Source: Cephalothrix spiralis (Eukaryota; Nemertea; Palaeonemertea; Archinemertea; Cephalotrichidae). Taken from it: DNA of 13,114 nucleotides. This document shows, piece after piece, positions 8,341 to 13,114 of this stretch (the stretch's first letter is position 1; each line of letters opens with the position of its first letter). The position numbers were made by a program, and so were the translations under genes. The DNA lies in NCBI GenBank assembly GCA_032353305.1, contig JAUCNG010172200.1:1-13114 (forward strand). The letters run 5' to 3'. Below the pieces are notes generated by a model. That model had not been told where the DNA came from. It saw nothing but the letters and a program-made list of their open reading frames with translations, and did no database searches.

Positions 8341-9663
8341 GTAAGTTATGCATCCTCGGTATAGAGGAAATGTATTTGCTCCTGTACCTTTAAAGCTATT
8401 CTCACCTGTCAGAGCGTCAGCCTGCAGCTGCTTGGCTAACGCTCTGACTATATCGAATACGAATTCCTTTGCATGGATTTGAAAAAGAATGATTGGTCAA
8501 ACGACTCACGTGACCGTTTTATACATCCGAGTGGTCTAAGACCTGATTTCACCATTGGACTGTAACATTACAAACGAAAACATGATAGCATAATAAATTA
8601 ATTTTTTAGGCTTTTTCACGTTTTCAAATTTCATGTAACTCAATTATGCAATAAGTTCACACGAAAAAAACTGAAATTTAAACCGTTTTTAAGACCGAGT
8701 TTGCGCACTGTAGTGGAAGGTCGACGAATTTTGCTGGGGTATAGACCACAAATAAGCTCTATTTTATTGTCTTTTTGTCTTTCTGCGGGATATAGCTACA
8801 AAATCCATTGGCGCTGAAACCTATTGGCACTCATCGATGAGTGGTGTAAGACTACTAATTTTTTGGTTCGCAATAAACGATGAATTTATTGTCGATCGGT
8901 TTTTTCAAATCCGATTTTCGTTTCCGTTCCTCTCTATAATTCTCAAAGTCTCAAAGTTTACGGCTTAAAATTCATCCGCGCTGATTAAAATCAATTAATA
9001 TGGACGAAAAACGTACTTGTACCGTTTTCCGTGATAAAACCGTACGTGTAATGAATCTGTTCGTAAAATAGATAAGCAGCTCATATTGGACTAATAGATG
9101 TGTGGTAAAAATGTTTATGAATCATTTTCTGGTGTGATTTATAAAGGACATAATATTTAAAGAATTTAAATTAATATATACCAATATGGTATATGGTATG
9201 AATGTTCATGATTAATTTTGTTTAATATTGTGTAATAGCAATAGGGATCGGTGTTTATTATTGTAAAATTAATTAAAAAAACAATTGATTTGATTGGATA
9301 ATGCCAATACAAATCACTAGTAGGCCTATAAAGTATAGACGATGTAAAAAATAACAAAAGGTTATTAAATCAAATTACCAAATCAAATTACCACTATTCC
9401 AGGTGTTCTTGATAAAATAAAAATTAACTGAATTCAAAAAAAGAAGGGAAAAAAGAAAGACTATACGTTTAGCTTTTTAGGGCTTTTTCCCGACCACGTT
9501 TTGAGTTATGACTCCTTCAATGGAAGGGATACCCTGATAAATGCGCGCCCCGACTGTCCGTGCTAAATATGTATTGCGGATTTGAATTTACCACGGCCAG
9601 CCGATGGAAGGGACTCCTAGAATGAAAATGTGAAACTGATCTAATTTTGAATTTCTATTTCAG
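8341..9663 (+). other. Upstream region or first intron of the second gene
   Basis: No coding exon is visible. The stretch holds a compact perfect hairpin at 8408-8448, a reversed CCAAT box (ATTGG) at about 8492 with an E-box-like CACGTGA at about 8507, and a tandem AAATCAAATTACC near 9366-9391. It ends in the acceptor TTTCTATTTCAG at 9663, so at least its right end is probably intron. Confidence 0.35.
8408..8448. other. Short strong hairpin
   Basis: GTCAGAGCGT (8408-8417) pairs perfectly with ACGCTCTGAC (8439-8448). After one C-A mismatch, AGCC (8419-8422) pairs with GGCT (8434-8437), leaving an 11-base loop. It is GC-richer than its surroundings. It is too short for a typical pre-miRNA. It may be a protein-binding palindrome or chance. 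Confidence 0.5.
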
Positions 9664-9687
9664 TTCAGAAATTTTACATAACCAGAA
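9664..9687 (+). other. 5' UTR end in the first coding exon
   Basis: The acceptor-like TTTCTATTTCAG ends at 9663, suggesting that a non-coding exon lies further upstream. A TAA at 9679-9681, in frame with the ATG and two codons before it, shows the frame is not open further 5' and supports the ATG at 9688 as the start. Confidence 0.55.
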
Positions 9688-9721
9688 ATGTCAGACAAAA
9701 TAGATTTTAAGCGGCAGCCAG
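9688..9721 (+). CDS. Coding exon 1 of the second gene
   Basis: ATG begins at 9688. Eleven codons (MSDKIDFKRQP) and one base of a split codon precede the donor G|GTAAGATT. An in-frame stop lies just upstream. The exon is short but joins in frame with exon 2. Its start is the least certain part of the model. Confidence 0.6.
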
Positions 9722-12700
9722 GTAAGATTAATTCCGTCACATTTATAAAAACGTTTTGTGTCAACGAACCTTTCCTCAAATTCTATAACTCTGAGTATGT
9801 CCAGTAGCACACAGCAGGCGAAAATGTGAGACTTGGAACTATGCAGCATTCCATGCACGCTGCAATCCTGAACCTAGCTATATATCGTATATTTAAGGGG
9901 GCGTCTCAAAATGTCGACACTTATTTCTATTAGGATAACGTTCTGATAGGGTTTACCCCCTCCCCCTTCCAAACGTACTGCCATGAGAAATGATGTGTCG
10001 ATTTTCGTCTTCGTTATATGTATAAACACATCGACACTTCAAGTTTTATTTTCTATCCGTCAAGGCCTCAACCCCCTTCCCCTTATCCGAACGTTATCCT
10101 TATACAAATAAGTGTCGACATTTTGAGACGCCCCCTAAAGATACCTTGTTCTCATTTGCGACATGTACGTGTCAAGGATGTGTGACATGCCAAATACGCC
10201 CTGCCCTGCCTTGGAAGATCTTGGAAAATACCTCGAAATGGCGTTTTACCGGTACTACGATACTTAATGAATGCCTGCTTCCTTTGCCTTTATACTGATA
10301 CTGAACATCTGTTTTTAATTAGATATATTAATCCTAAAATGATGTCCTAATGAAACTAATCCCATCGAGAGAGAAAGAAATAACACTAAATTTCATATTA
10401 TACCCTGTCGGGATTCGAACCTACGACCTCAGGAACCAAATCTCCGGCACATAACGACTAACGCCTTAACCTACTGAGCTAAATCCCCATCCACAAAAAG
10501 GATGGTTCTCAAGTCAGAGTTATGATTACAGTCGTTATGCCCCCGGTCACATATTATTAATTATAATGACTTGAGAACCATCCTTTTTGTGGATGGAGAT
10601 TTAGCTCAGTAGGTTAAGTCGTTAGTCGTTATGTGCCAGAGATTTGGTTCTTGATGTCGCAGATTCGAATCCCGACAGGGGAAATTATGAAATTTAGTGT
10701 AATTTCTTTCTCTCTCGATGAGATTAGTTTCATTAGGCCATAATTGTAGGATTTACATATCTATCTAATTCAACACGGAAAATTGTGTTTATATATTTCA
10801 ATCTGTTTTTAACTTTTCAGGTCAGGTTGGCCTTAAGATTATGGTGATGGAAGCTAAACCAAATGACATGTCGGAATTCGGTTCTGAAAAATTCATGATA
10901 ACAGAACTTACAGACAAAGTAAACAAAGTTATTGTTGGATTTGAAATTAGACCTTTGAAAGTTCATCTCGTTGCACATCATGGAATATCGAAAGACTGTA
11001 TCATAGAGCCATTCGTTAAAGGTAAATATCAGAGGTTTTCTTGAAAGTGCAGACACCAACGTCTCCGAAGTGAAATCCTTTGAGATTTTACAATGTGACC
11101 TACCAACCCTTCACTAACTTACCATTGGCGTCACTTCGCAGACACAACCTCAAAACACCACCCCAAACCATCACTAACTTGACAATTTTTTTTACTTTTC
11201 AGACCCCAGTAGAAAAACACCCACCCAAACCATCACTAATTTGTTTCACTTTTCAGACCCGGGTAAAAAAATACCCACCCTTTTCCAGAAACAGTTTGCG
11301 CGTTGTTGAAAAATTTGCAAAATTTGCCAAAAAAACAAACTTGCCTACATTTTTTCCACCAAGATTTGAAAATATTAACCGCTTTCTTAACATCATGCAT
11401 CATTTTCCGACACTTCTTTCTGGACACCACCCATTTTCAAGACAAGAACCTCATTTTCAAGACAAGCCTCTGGATACCCACCCATTATCGAGACTTCTTG
11501 AAAGTGAGACCAATTTCCAAAAACACCTCACCCACCCGGGTTGGTGTCTGCACTTTCAAGATACCCCCCTGATTTGGACAGTATTTCATAGAGAACTGGT
11601 TTTCCTAGATCCTCTACTTAATAACCTTAATCGTTAGATTAAAGGATACCCAGATAGTGCATAGCCTTGGCGAATGAAAGCACCGAAGCGCCGCACTAGT
11701 AACTTCTTTGAAATACAAACTTGAATACTTTTATGATAAAAGAGTCACAGAATGATTTCTTGACCAATATAAGCTGTTGCATCCAATTAAATCATTATAA
11801 CTATTTCTATATTTAGGACCGTTTTTACCAGTTGGATTTAGCACAATGGATGCACTTGAAGATCTCTGGAAATCACATAAAAATGGCAACTTGGACAAAG
11901 CTGCTGCTCCATATTTGCAATCTTTACTCACAAAACCTACCAATTGTTCTTCCATAACTCTTCGATTAACTTGTGATGAAGAAGAGTATAAAGAATGCAG
12001 AGCAGAGCTTTTATCGAAGGGTATCATGAAATTGGATTTAGAGGAGGAAGGTAAGTCACTATAACAATTGTAACCCTCCATCGTGAAGATCGTTCGATGG
12101 TGTAGTTCCAAAGGGTACTAACTACTGAGTCCACTTTAGTAAATTGTTCAGGAGAGCAAAAACAAACTAAAAATCAGGTTTTGATATTAATAAGAATATT
12201 TTTTTGGTAAAAACAATCCTAAATATGTACTCTCTTAATACTAAACATGATAATCAATATCGGTTTTGCACATAGGGTTTTAGAGCGGTTTTTGGCCTTA
12301 GTACTCTTTATAGACAAAATCTAAAGCATTTTCTGGGCGTTTTAGACAGAAATAAGACTTTAAAAAAAAATTCAGTTAAAAAGAATTTTGAATCATAAAT
12401 TTTTTCGAAAAAATATGTGGACTTAGTACCTTTTAGAACTGAGAAAAATTGGAAAATAGAGTTAGTACAATTTAGAATTGGCCGTTAAATCATATATAAA
12501 AACGAATTTCGGAAAATGTTTCACATAGGATATGTAAAATACGGAGAGGAATCGAATAAAACAATAAAACGGTTTTCGAAAAATGTGGACTCAGTACCCT
12601 TTAGAACTACACCATCGATATGTGCAAGTGTTAAATACTTAGAGGTACGTCTTTCCGAATGGCAAGCTCCTTCCCTTCAGGTTGCGTATAAAGATAAATA

Positions 12701-13114
12701 TAACCTGATGACTGGAATGCTAGAGAAGCCAGCGGAAGCGCCCGGTGACCGGATACTGAATACGTGATGCTGCCATCGCCTTCGGATTAAGAGGGCCCGG
12801 TTAGCCCAGATGCCGCACGGCCAAAATGAAGGCTATACGGGTCGACACCTAGTGCCAAAATTTTGGTAACTGCGTGAAGTATGGGTATATGCGCAAAACA
12901 TATCTACTTTTAAATTAAAAAAAACGAACATTCGACAAATCGTGCAATGCGAAACACATGTGGGATATCCATTCCGAAGTCTTTGTATCAATTCATGTCA
13001 CTATTCACAAATTATTTTATTTTATTTTTAAGTCGAAGCCAAGAAGATGCTACGTTACATCAAGAAGTACCAAGATAAAGAATTTACAGCCCTTATTGAT
13101 CATCTTCGTGATGA
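9688..13114 (+). CDS. Spliced gene, 5' part: possible TRADD-N-like death-signalling protein (partial)
   Basis: Join of 9688-9721, 10821-11021, 11817-12050 and 13033 to the window end. The introns (1099, 795 and 982 bases) are all phase 1 with GT-AG ends, and the four exons read as one frame of about 175 residues beginning MSDKIDFKRQ, with no stop. Exon 2 gives mixed strand-like segments (VNKVIVGFEI, LKVHLVAHH). Exon 3 gives FSTMDALEDLWKSHKNGNLD, then a short helix (YLQSLL), a strand (SITLRLTCDEEEY) and a helix (KECRAELLSKG). Exon 4 is mostly helical (KKMLRYIKKYQDKEFTALID). The pattern ALxxLWxxYxxGxL, then a strand and a DEEEYxxCxxEL helix, resembles what I recall of TRADD N-terminal-type domains in immune and cell-death proteins of marine invertebrates. 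Exon 4 may be another helical module; its LIDHLRD ending recalls the last helix of CARD or death domains. No signal peptide or transmembrane helix is seen, so a cytosolic role is likely. The gene structure is well supported; the family is a hypothesis. Confidence 0.72.
9894..10138. repeat. TAA target site duplication of the intron 1 MITE
   Basis: TAA at 9894-9896 precedes GGGGGCG, and TAA at 10136-10138 follows CGCCCCC. A 3-bp TAA/TTA duplication is typical of PIF/Harbinger-type insertions. Confidence 0.75.
9897..10135. mobile_element. 239-bp MITE, PIF/Harbinger-like, in intron 1
   Basis: The left end reads GGGGGCGTCTCAAAATGTCG then ACACTTATTT and continues to GGATAACGTTC. The right end is the same in reverse complement over about 47 bases with two mismatches. 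Such near-identity suggests a young insertion. The interior has a second small inverted repeat (GTGTCGAT at about 9993 with ATCGACAC at about 10030) and two C-rich patches on one strand. There is no ORF, so it would depend on a transposase encoded elsewhere. The TAA duplication supports PIF/Harbinger. Confidence 0.88.
10402..10487 (-). repeat. tRNA-like sequence, left arm
   Basis: On the minus strand it reads GGGGATTTAGCTCAGTAGG, with box A TAGCTCAGTAGG and box B GGTTCGAATCC both matching the RNA polymerase III consensus. The 3' end does not pair with the 5' end into an acceptor stem and the middle does not fold into a normal anticodon arm. It is tRNA-derived and not a working tRNA gene, although the internal promoter may still be active. 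Confidence 0.75.
10593..10679 (+). repeat. tRNA-like sequence, right arm
   Basis: This matches the left-arm copy in opposite orientation, with box A TAGCTCAGTAGG intact and box B changed to GATTCGAATCC. Other differences include TTGATG for CTGAGG. It points toward exon 2. As in the left arm, no complete cloverleaf is formed. Confidence 0.72.
10821..11021 (+). CDS. Coding exon 2 of the second gene
   Basis: The acceptor TTTTTAACTTTTCAG ends at 10820 and the donor is G|GTAAATATC at 11021/11022. The 201 bases encode about 66 residues, from QVGLKIMVMEAKPND to IIEPFVK, with phase-1 ends on both sides, so the exon is symmetric and could be skipped without a frameshift. It is more charged and codon-regular than the surrounding noise. 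An antisense ORF (10817-11059) is a shadow of it. Confidence 0.78.
11030..11571. mobile_element. Non-autonomous DNA transposon, 542 bp, in intron 2
   Basis: The left end reads CAGAGGTTTTC followed by TTGAAAGTGCAGACACCAAC; the right end in reverse complement reads CAGGGGGGTATC followed by the same 20 bases. The inner 20 bases of the terminal repeats are identical, the outermost ones diverged. The first 190 bases hold a tandem series with period about 62. The rest is AT-rich, with ACCCACCCA-type units near the right end. No target duplication is clear. It belongs with the element at 6010-6747 by its ends, and the relic at 2322-2950 is an inverted, truncated copy. The 185-residue ORF (11080-11637) that spans it is low-complexity repeat translation and not a gene. 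Confidence 0.82.
11108..11290 (+). repeat. Tandem repeat, about three units of about 62 bp
   Basis: Units start near 11109, 11169 and 11231 with TCACTAACTT or a variant. They continue with a T-rich segment and TCAGAC or GCAGAC, and then an ACCCACCC-type block. The second and third units contain TTTACTTTTCAG and TTTCACTTTTCAG, which look like splice acceptors on the transcribed strand. Confidence 0.78.
11817..12050 (+). CDS. Coding exon 3 of the second gene, TRADD-N-like segment
   Basis: The acceptor is CTATTTCTATATTTAG (ends 11816) and the donor G|GTAAGTCACT at 12050/12051, close to consensus. The 234 bases are symmetric phase 1-1 and encode GPFLPVGFSTMDALEDLWKS through to KLDLEEE. The segment predicts as strand, helix, helix, strand, helix. 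This is the exon with the family-like pattern described for the whole gene. The conserved-looking residues are L and W in DLW, G and L in NGNL, and DEEEY. The antisense ORF at 11731-12111 covers the same DNA but crosses both splice sites, so I do not support it. Confidence 0.8.
12094..12618. repeat. Possible 4-bp target duplication TCGA of the intron 3 foldback
   Basis: TCGA at 12094-12097 precedes TGGTGTAG, and TCGA at 12615-12618 follows CTACACCA. Because TCGA is its own reverse complement, it could equally be part of the inverted repeat. Confidence 0.4.
12098..12614. mobile_element. Foldback or MITE-like element, 517 bp, in intron 3
   Basis: The left end TGGTGTAGTTCCAAAGGGTA matches the reverse complement of the right end, TGGTGTAGTTCTAAAGGGTA, and the arms continue with an ACTGAGTCCAC block after a small insertion on the left. 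A partial direct copy of the right end (TTTCGAAAAA, TGTGGACT, AGTACC, TTTAGAACT) also occurs at about 12405-12443. A further weaker repeat of TTAGTACTCTTTA lies near 12298. There is no transposase. The 83-residue ORF at 12516-12767 starts inside it and is not supported as a gene. Confidence 0.7.
12619..13032 (+). other. Rest of intron 3, no exon supported
   Basis: A GC-richer patch at about 12650-12860 stands out from the AT-rich intron and could be an old insertion, but has no recognisable ends or domain. The acceptor TTTTATTTTTAAG at 13032 closes the intron. Confidence 0.4.
13033..13114 (+). CDS. Exon 4 of the second gene (partial, runs off the window)
   Basis: The acceptor is TTATTTTATTTTTAAG. 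The first two bases complete a Val codon begun in exon 3, and 26 residues follow (EAKKMLRYIKKYQDKEFTAL to LRD). The segment is strongly helical and lysine-rich. It is open to the window end, so length and family stay unknown. Confidence 0.7.

Larger units (their letters stand above)
10316..10771. mobile_element. Palindromic element with tRNA-like sequence in each arm, in intron 1
   Basis: Two arms of about 200 bases (about 10316-10519 and 10565-10771) are reverse complements around a spacer of about 45 bases. The similarity runs from AATTAGATAT-like outer ends, through CCTAATGAAACTAATC and a tRNA-like block, to the inner AAAAGGATGGTTCTCAAGTC. Because about 20 bases in front of each tRNA-like head are shared too, this looks like one foldback unit and not two separate SINE insertions. 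The arms differ at scattered sites. The element lies 50 bases before exon 2, on the same transcript. Confidence 0.82.

Noticed and set aside
10402-10679. Two functional tRNA genes
   Set aside because: The A and B boxes are good, but the acceptor and anticodon arms do not fold, and both copies sit in a palindromic repeat.
11080-11637. 185-residue ORF on +, the longest in the window
   Set aside because: It runs through transposon tandem repeats, its composition is low-complexity, and it begins and ends without gene context.
11731-12111. 126-residue ORF on -
   Set aside because: It is the antisense of exon 3 and crosses both well-formed splice sites of the sense gene.
12516-12767. 83-residue ORF on +, with a GC-richer second half
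   Set aside because: It starts inside the intron 3 foldback. The second half could be an old coding fragment, but no splice sites or family pattern support it.

Overview
This is a eukaryotic, metazoan genomic window, AT-rich by eye, with spliceosomal introns and many small DNA transposons, tRNA-derived SINEs and palindromic (foldback) repeats. The repeat style and motifs such as TAGGCCTA suggest a marine invertebrate such as a mollusc or other lophotrochozoan, or an ambulacrarian. I cannot fix the phylum from the sequence. No bacterial-style operon, ribosome binding site, CRISPR array or rRNA gene is visible. Nearly all long ORFs are noise or lie inside repeats; the real coding sequence is in short exons.

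Layout: (1) 1117-1250 is a convincing terminal exon on + that encodes a transmembrane helix, a short basic tail and a stop; its 3' UTR holds a cluster of AATAAA signals at 1484-1497. The rest of this gene lies upstream of the window. (2) 1527-9600 is an intergenic or upstream region filled with repeats: a 259-bp hairpin element (1527-1785); a truncated transposon relic (about 2322-2950) split by a tRNA-derived SINE, with a second SINE copy in inverted orientation next to it; a three-copy foldback (3783-4628); another foldback (5036-5390); and a well-bounded 738-bp non-autonomous DNA transposon (6010-6747) flanked by a 7-bp duplication. (3) From 9664 to the end of the window is the 5' part of a second + strand gene. 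Its four exons (coding from 9688-9721; then 10821-11021, 11817-12050 and 13033-13114+) are joined by phase-1 introns and read as one open frame of about 175 residues, continuing beyond the window. Exon 3 has a pattern I tentatively compare with the N-terminal domain of TRADD-type death-signalling adaptors; this is a hypothesis from memory.

The most striking feature is that every intron seen in the second gene carries a terminal-inverted-repeat or foldback element: a 239-bp MITE with a TAA target duplication and a tRNA-containing palindrome in intron 1, a 542-bp transposon starting nine bases into intron 2, and a 517-bp foldback in intron 3. Their transcripts could form long hairpins. A possible IRF-like site and strong splice donor near 3.54-3.66 kb, and another donor at 8341, may mark non-coding first exons of this gene, but this is weakly supported.
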